A DNA stretch of 64,000 nucleotides from Bradyrhizobium sp. AZCC 2262 (lineage in GTDB: Bacteria; Pseudomonadota; Alphaproteobacteria; Rhizobiales; Xanthobacteraceae), in contig NZ_JAZHRT010000001.1 in NCBI RefSeq assembly GCF_036924535.1, positions 1,612,001-1,676,000 on the forward strand, written 5' to 3'. Positions 12,201 to 22,025 of this stretch are shown here, piece after piece; positions within the stretch are counted from its first letter, which is position 1; the number at the start of each line of letters is the position of its first letter. Both the position numbers and the translations under genes were made by a program. The notes below the pieces were generated by a model. That model had not been told where the DNA came from, searched no databases, and was given only the letters and a program-made list of their open reading frames with translations.

Positions 12201-12219
12201 CTAAAGAAAGACATCGGCA

Positions 12220-12528
12220 ATGAACGGCCAAAATATTCGCATCCGTCTCAAGGCGTTCGACCATCGTATCCTCGATACGTCGACCCGCGAGATCGTGAAC
12301 ACGGCGAAACGTACCGGTGCCCAGGTTCGCGGACCCATTCCGCTGCCCACCCGCATCGAGAAGTTCACCGTCAACCGTTCACCGCACGTCGACAAGAAGA
12401 GCCGCGAGCAATTCGAGATGCGCACCCACAAGCGCCTTCTCGACATCGTCGATCCGACCCCGCAGACCGTCGATGCTTTGATGAAGCTCGACCTGGCCGC
12501 CGGTGTCGACGTCGAGATCAAGCTCTAA
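12220..12528 (+). CDS. rpsJ: 30S ribosomal protein S10
   Basis: 102 residues, full length. First gene of the S10 operon. S10 also serves as NusE, partner of NusB in transcription antitermination. [19 protein letters not shown] and [19 protein letters not shown] are diagnostic. The start is preceded by AAAGAAAGAC. The upstream spacer is mostly a palindromic repeat, unlike the long S10 leader of E. coli. Confidence 0.98.
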
Positions 12529-12580
12529 GATTTTCAGGATCGTCCGAAGTTAACGGACAGAAAGAACAGGAAGCACGCCG

Positions 12581-13300
12581 ATGCGCTCCGGAGTGATCGC
12601 ACAAAAGGTCGGGATGACGCGGGTCTTTACGGAGACCGGCGAACATATCCCTGTGACCGTGCTGAAGCTGGGCAATTGCCAGGTGCTGGGCCACCGCACG
12701 ACCGAGAAGAACGGTTATGTCGCGCTGCAGCTCGGTTCGGGTACCCGCAAGACCGTCTATCTGCCGAAGGCGGAACGCGGCCAGTTTGCGGTGTCCAAGG
12801 TCGAGCCCAAGCGGAAGGTCACCGAGTTCCGCGTGTCGGAAGACGCGCTGATCCCGGTTGGCGCCGAGATTCAGGCGGACCATTTCGTGGTCGGCCAGTT
12901 CGTCGACGTCACCGGCACCTCGGTCGGTAAGGGTTTTGCCGGCGGCATGAAGCGCTGGAATTTCGGCGGTCTGCGCGCCACCCACGGTGTGTCGGTTTCG
13001 CATCGTTCGATCGGTTCGACCGGCGGACGCCAGGATCCCGGCAAGACCTTCAAGAACAAGAAGATGCCCGGTCACATGGGTGTCGATCGCATCACCACGC
13101 TCAATCTGCGTGTGGTGCAGACCGACGTCGAGCGCGGCCTGATCCTCGTCGAAGGCGCCGTTCCCGGCTCCAAGGGCGGCTGGATCTCGGTGCGCGACGC
13201 CGTCAAGAAGCCGCTGCCGAAGGAAGCTCCGAAGCCCGGCAAGTTCAAGGTCGCCGGCGGTGAGCAGGCTCAGGCTCCGGCCGAGCAGGAGGGCGCGTGA
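12581..13300 (+). CDS. rplC: 50S ribosomal protein L3
   Basis: 239 residues, about 30 longer than the E. coli protein because of an Ala/Gln/Glu-rich C-terminal tail (from ~residue 215). Core motifs [14 protein letters not shown] and [19 protein letters not shown] with the Gln normally methylated by PrmB in GGRQDPG are present. L3 is an early assembly protein near the peptidyl-transferase centre. One base separates its stop from rplD. Confidence 0.98.
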   Translation: MRSGVIAQKVGMTRVFTETGEHIPVTVLKLGNCQVLGHRTTEKNGYVALQLGSGTRKTVYLPKAERGQFAVSKVEPKRKVTEFRVSEDALIPVGAEIQADHFVVGQFVDVTGTSVGKGFAGGMKRWNFGGLRATHGVSVSHRSIGSTGGRQDPGKTFKNKKMPGHMGVDRITTLNLRVVQTDVERGLILVEGAVPGSKGGWISVRDAVKKPLPKEAPKPGKFKVAGGEQAQAPAEQEGA

Positions 13301-13301
13301 G

Positions 13302-13922
13302 ATGGAACTGAAAGTCACGACCCTTGAAGGCAAGGAAGCTGGTTCGGTCCAGCTCTCGGACGCGATCTTCGGTCTCGAGCCCCGTGCCGACATCATCCAG
13401 CGTTGCGTGCAATGGCAGCTCAACAAGCGCCAGGCCGGAACGCACAAGACGCAGGGCCGCGCCGACGTCTGGCGCACCGGCAAGAAGATGTACAAGCAGA
13501 AGGGCACCGGCGGCGCCCGTCACGGCTCGGCCCGCGTGCCGCAGTTCCGCGGCGGTGGCCGTGCGTTCGGTCCGGTGGTTCGCTCGCACGCGACCGACCT
13601 CCCGAAGAAGGTGCGCGCGCTGGCGCTCAAGCATGCTCTCTCGGCGAAAGCCAAGGACGGCGGCCTGATCGTGATCGACAATGCGCAGGTCAAGGACGCC
13701 AAGACCAAGGCGCTGGTCGGCCACTTCTCGGGTCTCGGCCTGACCAATGCGCTGATCATCGACGGCGCCGAGGTGCACGCCGGTTTCGCGACCGCCGCGC
13801 GCAACATTCCGAATATCGACGTGCTGCCGATCCAGGGCATCAACGTCTATGACATTCTGCGTCGTCAGAAGCTCGTGCTGACGAAGGCGGCAGTCGATGC
13901 GCTGGAGGCGCGCTTCAAATGA
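13302..13922 (+). CDS. rplD: 50S ribosomal protein L4
   Basis: 206 residues from ATG 13302, chosen over an upstream GTG (13260) because it directly follows the rplC stop and [14 protein letters not shown] is the family start. L4 lines the exit tunnel; its extended loop [19 protein letters not shown] is intact. In enterobacteria L4 autoregulates the S10 operon. Its last four bases overlap rplW (ATGA), indicating coupled translation. Confidence 0.97.
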   Translation: MELKVTTLEGKEAGSVQLSDAIFGLEPRADIIQRCVQWQLNKRQAGTHKTQGRADVWRTGKKMYKQKGTGGARHGSARVPQFRGGGRAFGPVVRSHATDLPKKVRALALKHALSAKAKDGGLIVIDNAQVKDAKTKALVGHFSGLGLTNALIIDGAEVHAGFATAARNIPNIDVLPIQGINVYDILRRQKLVLTKAAVDALEARFK

Positions 13923-14218
13923 AGAATATCGATCCGCGCCATTACGACGTGATCGTGGCACCCGTCGTCACCGAAAAGGCGACGGTGGCGTCCGAGCACA
14001 ACAAGGTCGTGTTCAAGGTCGCCAGCAAGGCGACCAAGCCGCAAATCAAGGAAGCCGTCGAGAAGCTGTTCGACGTCAAGGTGAAGAGCGTGAACACGCT
14101 GGTCCGCAAGGGCAAGACCAAGGTGTTCCGCGGCAATTTCGGTTCGCAGTCGGACGTGAAGCGGGCTGTCGTGACCCTCGAAGAGGGCCACCGCATCGAC
14201 GTCACTACCGGACTATAA
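13919..14218 (+). CDS. rplW: 50S ribosomal protein L23
   Basis: 99 residues. L23 sits at the tunnel exit and is the docking site for trigger factor and [25 protein letters not shown] and the loop [14 protein letters not shown] are typical. The start overlaps the rplD stop by four bases. Confidence 0.97.
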   Translation: MKNIDPRHYDVIVAPVVTEKATVASEHNKVVFKVASKATKPQIKEAVEKLFDVKVKSVNTLVRKGKTKVFRGNFGSQSDVKRAVVTLEEGHRIDVTTGL

Positions 14219-14230
14219 GGCGACACAGCG

Positions 14231-15064
14231 ATGGCATTGAAAACATACAATCCGACGACGCCGGGCCAGCGCCAGCTGGTGATGGTCGACCGTTCGGCGC
14301 TCTACAAGGGCAAGCCGGTGAAGGCGCTGACCGAGGGCAAGCTCGGCAATGGCGGCCGCAACAACACCGGCCGCATCACCGTGCGTTTCCGCGGCGGCGG
14401 CCACAAGAAGTCCTACCGCCTGGTGGACTTCAAGCGGAACAAGATCGACGTTCCCGCCGTCGTCGAGCGGCTGGAGTATGATCCGAACCGCACCGCGTTC
14501 ATCGCGCTGATCAAGTATCAGGACGGCGAGCAGGCCTACATCCTGGCGCCGCAGCGTCTGGCTGTGGGCGACACGGTCGTTGCCGGCAACTATGTCGACG
14601 TCAAGCCCGGCAATGTCATGCCGCTCGGCAACATGCCGGTCGGCACCATCATCCACAACATCGAGATGAAGATCGGGAAGGGCGGCCAGATCGCGCGTTC
14701 GGCCGGCACCTACGCCCAGATCGTCGGTCGCGACCAGGACTACGTCATCCTGCGCCTGAATTCGGGCGAGCAGCGCCTGGTGCACGGCCGTTGCCGCGGC
14801 ACCATCGGTGCGGTGTCGAACCCCGATCACATGAACATTTCGATCGGCAAGGCCGGCCGTACCCGCTGGCTGGGCTGGCGTCCGCATAACCGCGGCGTCG
14901 TCATGAACCCGATCGACCATCCGCACGGCGGCGGCGAAGGCCGCACCTCGGGCGGCCGCCACCCGGTCACGCCGTGGGGCAAGCCGACCAAGGGCAAGAA
15001 GACCCGTTCGAACAAGTCGACCAATCGATTCATTCTCCTAAGCCGCCACAAGCGGAAGAAGTAA
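14231..15064 (+). CDS. rplB: 50S ribosomal protein L2
   Basis: 277 residues, full length. L2 is a core protein needed for subunit association and peptidyl-transferase activity. [22 protein letters not shown] at the start, [18 protein letters not shown], and the catalytic-centre His in [19 protein letters not shown] are all present. Twelve bases follow rplW; rpsS follows after twelve bases. Confidence 0.98.
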   Translation: MALKTYNPTTPGQRQLVMVDRSALYKGKPVKALTEGKLGNGGRNNTGRITVRFRGGGHKKSYRLVDFKRNKIDVPAVVERLEYDPNRTAFIALIKYQDGEQAYILAPQRLAVGDTVVAGNYVDVKPGNVMPLGNMPVGTIIHNIEMKIGKGGQIARSAGTYAQIVGRDQDYVILRLNSGEQRLVHGRCRGTIGAVSNPDHMNISIGKAGRTRWLGWRPHNRGVVMNPIDHPHGGGEGRTSGGRHPVTPWGKPTKGKKTRSNKSTNRFILLSRHKRKK

Positions 15065-15076
15065 GGAACGCCGGAC

Positions 15077-15355
15077 ATGGTACGTTCAGTCTGGAAAGGC
15101 CCGTTCGTCGAAGCCTCTCTGCTCAAGAAGGCAGATGCTGCGCGTGCGTCCGGCCGTCACGACGTCATCAAGATCTGGAGCCGCCGCTCGACCATCCTGC
15201 CGCAGTTCGTCGGCCTGACGTTCGGCGTCTACAACGGCCAGAAGCATGTGCCGGTATCGATCAACGAGGAAATGGTGGGTCACAAGTTCGGCGAGTTCTC
15301 GCCGACCCGTACCTTCCATGGCCATTCTGGCGACAAGAAAGCCAAGAAGGCTTGA
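15077..15355 (+). CDS. rpsS: 30S ribosomal protein S19
   Basis: 92 residues. S19 binds the 3' domain of 16S rRNA in the head of the small subunit together with S13. [19 protein letters not shown] and the ending [15 protein letters not shown] are typical. Standard position between rplB and rplV. Confidence 0.98.
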   Translation: MVRSVWKGPFVEASLLKKADAARASGRHDVIKIWSRRSTILPQFVGLTFGVYNGQKHVPVSINEEMVGHKFGEFSPTRTFHGHSGDKKAKKA

Positions 15356-15365
15356 GGAATAGACG

Positions 15366-15752
15366 ATGAGCAAACCAAAGCGCGAACGTGTCCTTGCGGA
15401 CAACGAGGCCAAGGCAGTTGCCCGGATGCTGCGCGTCAGCCCGCAGAAGCTCAATCTTGTCGCGCAGCTGATCCGCGGCCGGAAGGCGGCTGCTGCGCTC
15501 GCCGACCTGCAGTTCTCGCGCAAGCGGATCGCGGTCGACGTCAAGAAGTGCCTGGAATCGGCGATCGCGAACGCCGAGAACAACCACGACCTCGAAGTCG
15601 ACGATCTCGTCGTCGCCGAGGCGCATGTCGGCAACGGCATCGTGATGAAGCGTTTTTCGCCGCGCGGCCGTGGCCGTTCGGGGCGTGTGTATAAACCGTT
15701 CTCGCACCTGACCATCGTGGTTCGTCAGGTCGAGGCCGAGGCAAGCGCTTAA
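15366..15752 (+). CDS. rplV: 50S ribosomal protein L22
   Basis: 128 residues. L22's beta-hairpin reaches the exit-tunnel constriction; the loop sequence [20 protein letters not shown] corresponds to that hairpin (macrolide-resistance site in other bacteria). No deletion is visible there. Between rpsS and rpsC. Confidence 0.98.
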   Translation: MSKPKRERVLADNEAKAVARMLRVSPQKLNLVAQLIRGRKAAAALADLQFSRKRIAVDVKKCLESAIANAENNHDLEVDDLVVAEAHVGNGIVMKRFSPRGRGRSGRVYKPFSHLTIVVRQVEAEASA

Positions 15753-15771
15753 AGCGGCGCGGGAGAAAACG

Positions 15772-16470
15772 ATGGGTCAAAAGATCAATCCAATCGGACT
15801 GCGTCTCGGCATCAACCGGACGTGGGATTCCCGTTGGTTCGCCGGCAAGAACGAGTACGGCAAGCTGTTGCATGAAGACGTCAAGATCCGCGAGATCCTG
15901 CACAAGGAACTCAAGCAGGCGGCGGTTGCCCGCATCGTGATCGAGCGTCCGCACAAGAAGTGCCGCGTGACGATCCATTCGGCGCGTCCGGGCGTGGTGA
16001 TCGGCAAGAAGGGCGCCGACATCGACAAGCTGCGCAAGCGGGTTGCCGACATCACGGCTTCCGACGTCGTCATCAACATCGTCGAAATCCGCAAGCCGGA
16101 GCTCGACGCCACCCTGGTCGCCGAATCGATTGCGCAACAGCTCGAGCGTCGCGTCGCTTTCCGCCGCGCCATGAAGCGGGCGGTGCAGTCGGCGATGCGT
16201 CTTGGCGCCGAAGGCATTCGTATCAACTGCTCGGGCCGTCTCGGCGGCGCCGAAATCGCGCGCATGGAATGGTATCGCGAAGGTCGCGTGCCGTTGCACA
16301 CGCTTCGCGCCGACATCGATTACGGTGTGGCGACAGCATTTACGACGTTCGGTACCTGCGGCGTCAAGGTCTGGATCTTCAAGGGTGAGATCCTCGAGCA
16401 CGATCCGATGGCCCAGGACAAGAAGATGGCCGAAGGCGACACCGCACGTCCGCGCCGCGACGCTGCGTGA
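15772..16470 (+). CDS. rpsC: 30S ribosomal protein S3
   Basis: 232 residues. Contains the KH domain with the GxxG-type [16 protein letters not shown] motif and the C-terminal lobe ending in a charged tail [11 protein letters not shown]3 forms the mRNA entry site with S4 and S5 and has helicase activity in other bacteria. Start [13 protein letters not shown] is diagnostic. Confidence 0.98.
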   Translation: MGQKINPIGLRLGINRTWDSRWFAGKNEYGKLLHEDVKIREILHKELKQAAVARIVIERPHKKCRVTIHSARPGVVIGKKGADIDKLRKRVADITASDVVINIVEIRKPELDATLVAESIAQQLERRVAFRRAMKRAVQSAMRLGAEGIRINCSGRLGGAEIARMEWYREGRVPLHTLRADIDYGVATAFTTFGTCGVKVWIFKGEILEHDPMAQDKKMAEGDTARPRRDAA

Positions 16471-16502
16471 GACATCAGAAGAAGGTTTGAGGGCTTAAAG
16501 CC

Positions 16503-16916
16503 ATGATGCAACCAAAGAAAACGAAGTTCCGGAAGGCGCATAAGGGCCGTATCCACGGCGTTGCGACTTCGGGTGCGACGTTGTCGTTCGGTCAATTCGG
16601 CCTGAAGGCGATGGCGCCCGAGCGCATCACCGCCCGCCAGATCGAAGCCGCGCGCCGCGCGCTGACCCGTCACATGAAGCGCGCCGGCCGCGTCTGGATC
16701 CGCGTGTTTCCGGACCTGCCGGTGTCGAAGAAGCCCGCCGAAGTCCGCATGGGCTCCGGCAAGGGTACGCCGGAATTGTGGGTGGCGCGGGTCAAGCCCG
16801 GCCGCGTGATTTTCGAGATCGACGGCGTCACGGTGCAGACCGCGAAGGAAGCGCTCTCGCTCGCCGCCGCCAAGCTGCCGATCAAGACGCGCTTCGTCGC
16901 GCGCATTGCGGAGTAA
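16503..16916 (+). CDS. rplP: 50S ribosomal protein L16
   Basis: 137 residues. L16 contacts A-site tRNA and completes late 50S assembly. [19 protein letters not shown], the conserved [17 protein letters not shown] and the MGSGKGTPE loop are present. The stop lies four bases before rpmC. Confidence 0.98.
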   Translation: MMQPKKTKFRKAHKGRIHGVATSGATLSFGQFGLKAMAPERITARQIEAARRALTRHMKRAGRVWIRVFPDLPVSKKPAEVRMGSGKGTPELWVARVKPGRVIFEIDGVTVQTAKEALSLAAAKLPIKTRFVARIAE

Positions 16917-16920
16917 CGTC

Positions 16921-17127
16921 ATGGCCCCGATGAAAGTTGAAGACATCCGCGCGATGAGCGACGACCAGAGGGACGACGCCGTCCTCAATCTGAAGAAGGA
17001 ACGTTTCAACCTGCGTTTCCAGCGTGCCACCGGGCAGCTCGAGAACACCTCGCGGCTGCGCGAAGCCCGCCGCGACATCGCCCGCATCAAGACCATCGCC
17101 GCGCAAACGCGCGCGAAGAAGAAGTAA
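16921..17127 (+). CDS. rpmC: 50S ribosomal protein L29
   Basis: 68 residues from ATG 16921, preferred to in-frame starts at 16906 that would overlap the end of rplP. L29 is a two-helix protein at the tunnel exit, beside L23. [16 protein letters not shown] and the basic end RAKKK fit the family. Order rplP-rpmC-rpsQ is universal. Confidence 0.96.
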   Translation: MAPMKVEDIRAMSDDQRDDAVLNLKKERFNLRFQRATGQLENTSRLREARRDIARIKTIAAQTRAKKK

Positions 17128-17138
17128 GAGGCCGTATT

Positions 17139-17387
17139 ATGCCGAAACGTACCCTTCAGGGCGTGGTCGTGAGCGACAAGCAAGCCAAGACGGTGGTGGT
17201 GCGCGTCGATCGCCGCTTCACCCATCCGATCTACAAGAAGACGATCCGCCGCTCCAAGAACTACCACGCGCACGACGAGAACAGCGAGTTCAAGCCGGGC
17301 GACATGGTGTGGATCGAGGAGAGCAAGCCGATCTCCAAGTTGAAGCGCTGGACCGTGGTCCGGGGCGAACAGAAGAAAACCGCCTGA
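17139..17387 (+). CDS. rpsQ: 30S ribosomal protein S17
   Basis: 82 residues, OB-fold primary 16S rRNA binder. [21 protein letters not shown] and [15 protein letters not shown] are typical. Last gene of the S10 block; an 85-base gap to rplN may hold the S10/spc operon boundary, but no strong terminator is visible. Confidence 0.97.
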   Translation: MPKRTLQGVVVSDKQAKTVVVRVDRRFTHPIYKKTIRRSKNYHAHDENSEFKPGDMVWIEESKPISKLKRWTVVRGEQKKTA

Positions 17388-17472
17388 GATTCACTCGGCC
17401 CGGCCGGATGAGTAATCAGGAAAAATTTTAGGCGCTAATTCGAGCGCATCAGAAAGAGGACGAGGTGCATCA

Positions 17473-17841
17473 ATGATTCAGATGCAGACCAACCTCGACG
17501 TGGCCGACAATTCAGGCGCACGCCGTGTCATGTGCATCAAGGTGCTTGGGGGCTCCAAGCGCCGCTATGCCACCGTGGGCGACGTTATCGTCGTGTCGAT
17601 CAAGGAAGCGATTCCGCGCGGCAAGGTGAAGAAGGGCGATGTGATGAAGGCCGTCGTGGTGCGGGTCCGCAAGGACATCCGCCGCGCCGACGGCTCGGTC
17701 ATCCGCTTCGACCGCAACGCCGCCGTGTTGATCAACAACCAGTCGGAGCCGGTCGGCACCCGTATCTTCGGGCCCGTGCCGCGCGAGCTGCGCGCCAAGA
17801 ACCACATGAAGATCATTTCGCTTGCGCCGGAGGTGCTGTGA
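17473..17841 (+). CDS. rplN: 50S ribosomal protein L14
   Basis: 122 residues. L14 bridges to the small subunit and is the docking site of the silencing factor Rsf[23 protein letters not shown] is nearly invariant. First gene of the spc block, with AGAGGACGAGG upstream as ribosome-binding site. The stop and the rplX start share one base (TGATG). Confidence 0.98.
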
Positions 17842-18155
17842 TGGCTGCCAAGATCCGGAAAGGTGACAAGGTCATCGTGCTGAACGGCCGCGACAAGGGC
17901 CGCACCGGCGAAGTATTCGAGGTCCGCCCCGCCGAGAACAAGGCGCTGGTGCGCGGCGTCAACCTGGTGAAGCGTCACCAGAAGCAGACCCAGAACCAGG
18001 AAGGCGGCATTATCTCCAAGGAGTCGCCGATCCACCTGTCCAACATCGCCTATGTCGGCAAGGACGGAAAGCCGACCCGCGTGGGCTTCAAGATTCAGGC
18101 TGATGGCAAGAAGGTACGCATTGCCAAGAGCTCGGGAGCAGAGATCGATGGCTGA
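17841..18155 (+). CDS. rplX: 50S ribosomal protein L24
   Basis: 104 residues, KOW-motif assembly-initiator protein. [25 protein letters not shown] contains the KOW turn. The start overlaps the rplN stop by one base and its own end overlaps rplE by eight bases, so the three are probably translationally coupled. Confidence 0.97.
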   Translation: MAAKIRKGDKVIVLNGRDKGRTGEVFEVRPAENKALVRGVNLVKRHQKQTQNQEGGIISKESPIHLSNIAYVGKDGKPTRVGFKIQADGKKVRIAKSSGAEIDG

Positions 18156-18705
18156 TACCGCTTACATACCGCGTCTGCGCGCGGAGTATGACAAGAGCAT
18201 TCGCGGCAAGCTGACCGAACAGTTCGGCTATGCCAACGTCATGCAGGTGCCGCGGCTGGACAAGGTCGTGCTCAACATGGGCGTCGGCGATGCCGTCAAC
18301 GACCGGAAAAAGGCCGAGACCGCGGCTGGCGAACTGACGCAGATCGCCGGCCAGAAGGCGATCGTGACCTATTCGCGGATCGCGATCGCGACCTTCAAGC
18401 TGCGTGAGAACCAGCCGATCGGCTGCAAGGTCACGCTGCGCAAGGTCAAGATGTACGAGTTCATCGATCGCCTGGTGAACGTGGCCCTGCCGCGCGTGCG
18501 CGACTTCCGCGGGCTCAACCCGAAGAGCTTCGACGGCCGCGGCAATTATTCGCTCGGCCTCAAGGAGCATATCATTTTCCCCGAAATCGATTTCGACAAG
18601 GTTTCGGAAGCCCGCGGCATGGACATCACGGTCTGCACCACGGCGAAGACCGACGATGAGGCGCGTGCCTTGTTGACCGCATTCAATTTCCCGTTCCGGC
18701 AGTGA
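18148..18705 (+). CDS. rplE: 50S ribosomal protein L5
   Basis: 185 residues from the ATG at 18148 inside the end of rplX; the in-frame extension starting at 18052 is rejected because it lies in rplX. L5 binds 5S rRNA and the P-site t[19 protein letters not shown] and [20 protein letters not shown] are diagnostic. Confidence 0.97.
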   Translation: MADTAYIPRLRAEYDKSIRGKLTEQFGYANVMQVPRLDKVVLNMGVGDAVNDRKKAETAAGELTQIAGQKAIVTYSRIAIATFKLRENQPIGCKVTLRKVKMYEFIDRLVNVALPRVRDFRGLNPKSFDGRGNYSLGLKEHIIFPEIDFDKVSEARGMDITVCTTAKTDDEARALLTAFNFPFRQ

Positions 18706-18749
18706 GACGCAGTTAAAGCCTCTCAAACGCGGAAACCCAGGAGCCAAGC

Positions 18750-19055
18750 ATGGCAAAGAAGAGTTCGATCGAGAAGAACAACCGGCGCAAGCGGATGACG
18801 AAGAACGCCGCCCCGCAGCGCGCGAAGCTGAAGGCGATCATCGCCGACAAGACCAGGCCGATGGAAGAGCGGTTCGCGGCGACGCTGAAGCTCGCCCAGA
18901 TGCCGCGCAATTCGTCGGCGACGCGGATCCGCAACCGCTGCGAACTGTCCGGCCGCCCGCGCTCGAACTACCGCAAGAACAAGCTTTCCCGCATCGCGCT
19001 GCGTGAACTCGGCTCCAAGGGCCTGGTTCCCGGGCTCGTGAAGTCGAGCTGGTAA
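18750..19055 (+). CDS. rpsN: 30S ribosomal protein S14, zinc-free form
   Basis: 101 residues, the long C-minus form with a single Cys and no CxxC zinc ribbon. [16 protein letters not shown] and [19 protein letters not shown] fit. S14 joins the small-subunit head late in assembly. Placed between rplE and rpsH as usual. Confidence 0.97.
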   Translation: MAKKSSIEKNNRRKRMTKNAAPQRAKLKAIIADKTRPMEERFAATLKLAQMPRNSSATRIRNRCELSGRPRSNYRKNKLSRIALRELGSKGLVPGLVKSSW

Positions 19056-19069
19056 GGAGGGTCGTCAAG

Positions 19070-19468
19070 ATGTCAACGCACGATCCGATTTCCGATCTCA
19101 TCACCCGCATCCGCAACGCGCAGATGCGTTCGAAGTCCAAGGTCTCGACCCCGGGCTCGAAGATGCGTGCCAGCGTGCTCGAAGTGCTGAAATCCGAGGG
19201 CTACATCCGCGGCTATGCCAGCGTCGAACATGCCTCGGGCCGCAGCGAGCTCGAGATCGAGCTGAAATATTTCGACGGCGAGCCCGTCATTCGCGAGATC
19301 GAGCGGGTCTCCAAGCCGGGCCGTCGGGTTTACGCCTCGGTGAAGAATCTGCCGCGGGTGAATAACGGTCTCGGCATTTCGGTGTTGTCGACGCCGAAGG
19401 GAATCATGGCTGACCACGCCGCGCGTGACGCGAATGTGGGCGGCGAAATTCTCTTCACGGTGTTCTAG
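19070..19468 (+). CDS. rpsH: 30S ribosomal protein S8
   Basis: 132 residues. S8 binds the central domain of 16S rRNA and in E. coli represses the spc operon by binding near rplE; I did not find an obvious mimic here. [18 protein letters not shown] and the C-terminal GGEILFTVF are conserved. A strong GGAGGG ribosome-binding site precedes it. Its stop codon abuts a dispersed palindromic repeat. Confidence 0.97.
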   Translation: MSTHDPISDLITRIRNAQMRSKSKVSTPGSKMRASVLEVLKSEGYIRGYASVEHASGRSELEIELKYFDGEPVIREIERVSKPGRRVYASVKNLPRVNNGLGISVLSTPKGIMADHAARDANVGGEILFTVF

Positions 19469-19580
19469 TGCGCATTCCGCAAAAGTGGGAACCGGTTTTG
19501 CGACAAGAATGCGCACACGCTTTTAGTTTGACGCGTTTTCTTCGGCGAACCGCTACACACTTCGCCGGAAAACGCTAAGG
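19468..19580. repeat. Dispersed palindromic repeat between rpsH and rplF
   Basis: The first part (19468-19516) is a nested inverted repeat: GTGCGCATTC pairs with GAATGCGCAC and, inside it, CGCAAAA pairs with TTTTGCG. The second part (about 19527-19576) starts TTTGACGCGTTTTCTTCGG and ends GGAAAACGCT; related copies occur at 31237-31289 and, inverted, at 43862-43934. I recognise this as a frequent intergenic repeat type of Bradyrhizobium-like genomes (from memory). It splits the spc gene block. Confidence 0.75.
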
Positions 19581-19596
19581 AGAAGGATTTAGAGCC

Positions 19597-20130
19597 ATGT
19601 CACGTGTTGGCAAACGGCCTGTGGCGATCCCGTCCGGTGTGACGGCGAGCGTCGAGGGGCAGACCGTCAAGATGAAGGGGCCGAAGGGCCAGCTTCAGTT
19701 CGTCGTGCATGACGATGTCAAGGTGAAGTTCGAGAGCGGTGCGGTCAAAGTCGCGCCGAGGCTCAAGACCAACCGTGCGCAGGCCATGTATGGCACCGCG
19801 CGCGCGCAGGTCGCGAACCTGGTCGAGGGCGTCACCAAGGGTTTCGAGAAGAAGCTCGAGATCACCGGCGTCGGTTATCGTGCTGCGCTGCAGGGCAAGA
19901 ACCTGCAGCTCGCGCTCGGCTACAGCCACGACGTCGTCTACGCGATCCCGGAAGGCATCACCATCGTGGTGCCGAAGCCGACCGAGATCACGATCACGGG
20001 CACCGATTCCCAGCGCGTCGGCCAGGTCGCCGCGGAAATCCGCGCCTACCGTCCGCCGGAGCCCTACAAGGGCAAGGGCGTGAAGTACGCCAACGAATTC
20101 ATCTTCCGCAAGGAAGGCAAGAAGAAGTAA
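19597..20130 (+). CDS. rplF: 50S ribosomal protein L6
   Basis: 177 residues. Two repeated alpha/beta domains near the factor-binding site. [15 protein letters not shown] and the C-terminal [19 protein letters not shown] signature are present. AAGGAGAAGG lies before the start, needed because the repeat upstream separates it from rpsH by 128 bases. Confidence 0.98.
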   Translation: MSRVGKRPVAIPSGVTASVEGQTVKMKGPKGQLQFVVHDDVKVKFESGAVKVAPRLKTNRAQAMYGTARAQVANLVEGVTKGFEKKLEITGVGYRAALQGKNLQLALGYSHDVVYAIPEGITIVVPKPTEITITGTDSQRVGQVAAEIRAYRPPEPYKGKGVKYANEFIFRKEGKKK

Positions 20131-20141
20131 CGGAGCCGGTC

Positions 20142-20501
20142 ATGTCACTCAAGGTCACGAATGCCCGGCGCAAGCAGCGCGTGCGCAACTCGCTGCGCCG
20201 GTCCGCCAATGGACGCCCGCGTCTGTCGGTGTTCCGTTCGTCGAAGCACATCTACGCCCAGGTCATCGACGACCTGAAGGGCGAAACGCTGGCTTCCGCC
20301 TCGTCGCTGGAAAAGACCATGCGCGATGGCGGCAATACGGGCGCCAACATCGATGCGGCCAAGGCCGTCGGCAAGCTGCTGGCGGAACGCGCCGTGAAGA
20401 ACGGCGTCACGGAAGTCGTGTTCGACCGCGGCCAGTATCTCTATCATGGGCGCGTCAAGGCGCTCGCCGATGCGGCCCGCGAGAGCGGACTGAGCTTCTA
20501 A
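20142..20501 (+). CDS. rplR: 50S ribosomal protein L18
   Basis: 119 residues. L18 binds 5S rRNA with L5 in the central protuberance. [25 protein letters not shown] and [21 protein letters not shown] are conserved. Follows rplF by eleven bases. Confidence 0.98.
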   Translation: MSLKVTNARRKQRVRNSLRRSANGRPRLSVFRSSKHIYAQVIDDLKGETLASASSLEKTMRDGGNTGANIDAAKAVGKLLAERAVKNGVTEVVFDRGQYLYHGRVKALADAARESGLSF

Positions 20502-20562
20502 CGAACCGTTTTGGATAATTACGAGGACAGGGGCTTTACTCCCCTAAAGATTGGAAAACACC

Positions 20563-21138
20563 ATGGCAGGTGAACGCGAACGCGGCGGACGCGAACGGAG
20601 CAGGGATCGCGAGGAGCGCGACAGCGAGTTCGTCGACAAGCTCGTCCACATCAATCGCGTGGCGAAAGTCGTCAAGGGCGGCAAGCGCTTCGGCTTTGCG
20701 GCGCTGGTCGTGATCGGCGACCAGAAGGGCCGGGTCGGTTTCGGCCACGGCAAGGCGCGCGAAGTGCCCGAAGCGATCCGCAAGGCGACCGAGTCGGCCA
20801 AGCGCAATCTGACGCGCGTCGCATTGCGCGAAGGCCGCACGCTGCACCACGACATCGCCGGCCGCCACGGCGCCGGCCGCGTCTACTTGCGCGCGGCTCC
20901 GGCCGGTACCGGCATCATCGCCGGCGGCCCGATGCGCGCGGTGTTCGAAACGCTCGGCATCCAGGACGTGGTGGCGAAGTCGATCGGCTCGTCGAATCCC
21001 TACAACATGGTTCGCGCCACCTTCGACGCGCTGAAGCATCAGGATTCGCCGCGTTCGGTGGCGGCACGCCGCAACATCAAGGTGTCCACGCTGCAGTCGC
21101 GCCGCGTCGGCGGCGATGCCGAAGTGGTGGCTGAATAA
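20563..21138 (+). CDS. rpsE: 30S ribosomal protein S5
   Basis: 191 residues from ATG 20563; an in-frame TTG at 20551 is rejected because it only adds four residues and lacks a ribosome-binding site. The first ~25 residues are a charged Arg/Glu-rich extension, then [20 protein letters not shown], the dsRNA-binding fold and spectinomycin loop, then the [16 protein letters not shown] domain. S5 shapes decoding fidelity. A small GGGG...CCCC hairpin lies just upstream (20530-20544). Confidence 0.96.
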   Translation: MAGERERGGRERSRDREERDSEFVDKLVHINRVAKVVKGGKRFGFAALVVIGDQKGRVGFGHGKAREVPEAIRKATESAKRNLTRVALREGRTLHHDIAGRHGAGRVYLRAAPAGTGIIAGGPMRAVFETLGIQDVVAKSIGSSNPYNMVRATFDALKHQDSPRSVAARRNIKVSTLQSRRVGGDAEVVAE

Positions 21139-21175
21139 CCGGCGCGATTTTTTAGCGCTCTTTGGAGTTAAGACG

Positions 21176-21370
21176 ATGGCCAAGGCCGCAAAGACGATCA
21201 AGGTCGAGCAGACCGGCAGCGCGATCCGCCGCCACCACTCGCAGCGTTCGACGCTGATCGGCCTCAAGCTCAACAAGATCGGCCGGGTTGCCGAGCTTCA
21301 GGATACGCCTGAGGTTCGCGGCATGATCAGCAAGGTTCAACATCTCGTCCGCGTCGTCGGCGAGAAGTAA
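21176..21370 (+). CDS. rpmD: 50S ribosomal protein L30
   Basis: 64 residues from ATG 21176. [19 protein letters not shown] and [13 protein letters not shown] define L30, a small protein not found in all bacteria. The longer in-frame reading from 21116 overlaps rpsE and is rejected. Order rpsE-rpmD-rplO is standard. Confidence 0.96.
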   Translation: MAKAAKTIKVEQTGSAIRRHHSQRSTLIGLKLNKIGRVAELQDTPEVRGMISKVQHLVRVVGEK

Positions 21371-21387
21371 ATTAAGGAGACAGGGCG

Positions 21388-21876
21388 ATGAAGCTCAGCG
21401 ATATCGCCGACAACGCCGGCTCGCGCAAGAAGCGCATGCGCGTCGGCCGTGGCATCGGTTCCGGCAAGGGCAAGACTTCGGGCCGCGGCGGCAAGGGCCA
21501 GACCGCGCGTTCGGGCGTGCGCATCAAGGGCTTCGAGGGCGGCCAGATGCCGCTGCATCGGCGCCTGCCGAAGCGCGGCTTCAACAACATCTTCCGGCTC
21601 GACTTCGCCGAGATCAATCTCGACCGGCTGCAGGAGGCGATCGACGCCAAGCTGGTCGACGCCAAGGAAACCGTCACCGTCGAATCGCTGGTGAAGGCGG
21701 GCGTGATCCGTCGCGCCAAGGACGGCCTGCGGCTGCTCGGGCGCGGCGAACTCAAGGCCAAGCTCGCGATCGAGGTGCACGGCGCTTCCAAATCCGCGGT
21801 CGCGGCGGTCGAGAAGGCCGGCGGCACCGTGAAGATCCTGGCCCCGGCCAAGAAGGACGAAGGCGAGGCGGCGTAA
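21388..21876 (+). CDS. rplO: 50S ribosomal protein L15
   Basis: 162 residues. L15 is a late assembly protein with a long Gly/Arg/Lys-rich N-terminal arm ([19 protein letters not shown]). [20 protein letters not shown] and a C-terminal tail rich in Lys/Glu/Ala are seen. AAGGAGACAGGGCG before the start is a strong ribosome-binding site. Confidence 0.97.
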   Translation: MKLSDIADNAGSRKKRMRVGRGIGSGKGKTSGRGGKGQTARSGVRIKGFEGGQMPLHRRLPKRGFNNIFRLDFAEINLDRLQEAIDAKLVDAKETVTVESLVKAGVIRRAKDGLRLLGRGELKAKLAIEVHGASKSAVAAVEKAGGTVKILAPAKKDEGEAA

Positions 21877-21886
21877 CATCTGCGTC

Positions 21887-21996
21887 ATCGCCCGCCCATG
21901 GGCGGGCGATCGGCACGATCGACCAATGGACTTTATCGAAGCCGAGCACCAAATAATGTCCGGCGTCTGCCGATAGCCCCCGACCGGGGGCATCGG
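21887..21996 (+). promoter_or_regulatory. Two GC-rich hairpins in the rplO-secY gap
   Basis: 21887-21910 is a perfect 24-base palindrome (ATCGCCCGCCC at its left end, its complement at the right). 21970-21996 is a second stem: CCGAT-A-GCCCCC pairs with GGGGGC-ATCGG around GACC with one bulge. Neither is followed by a T run, so they are more likely RNA folding or processing elements, possibly tuning secY expression relative to the ribosomal genes. Function is inference. Confidence 0.55.
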
Positions 21997-22025
21997 CTTG
22001 GGGGGCGGCGGGAGAAAGCCTGATC

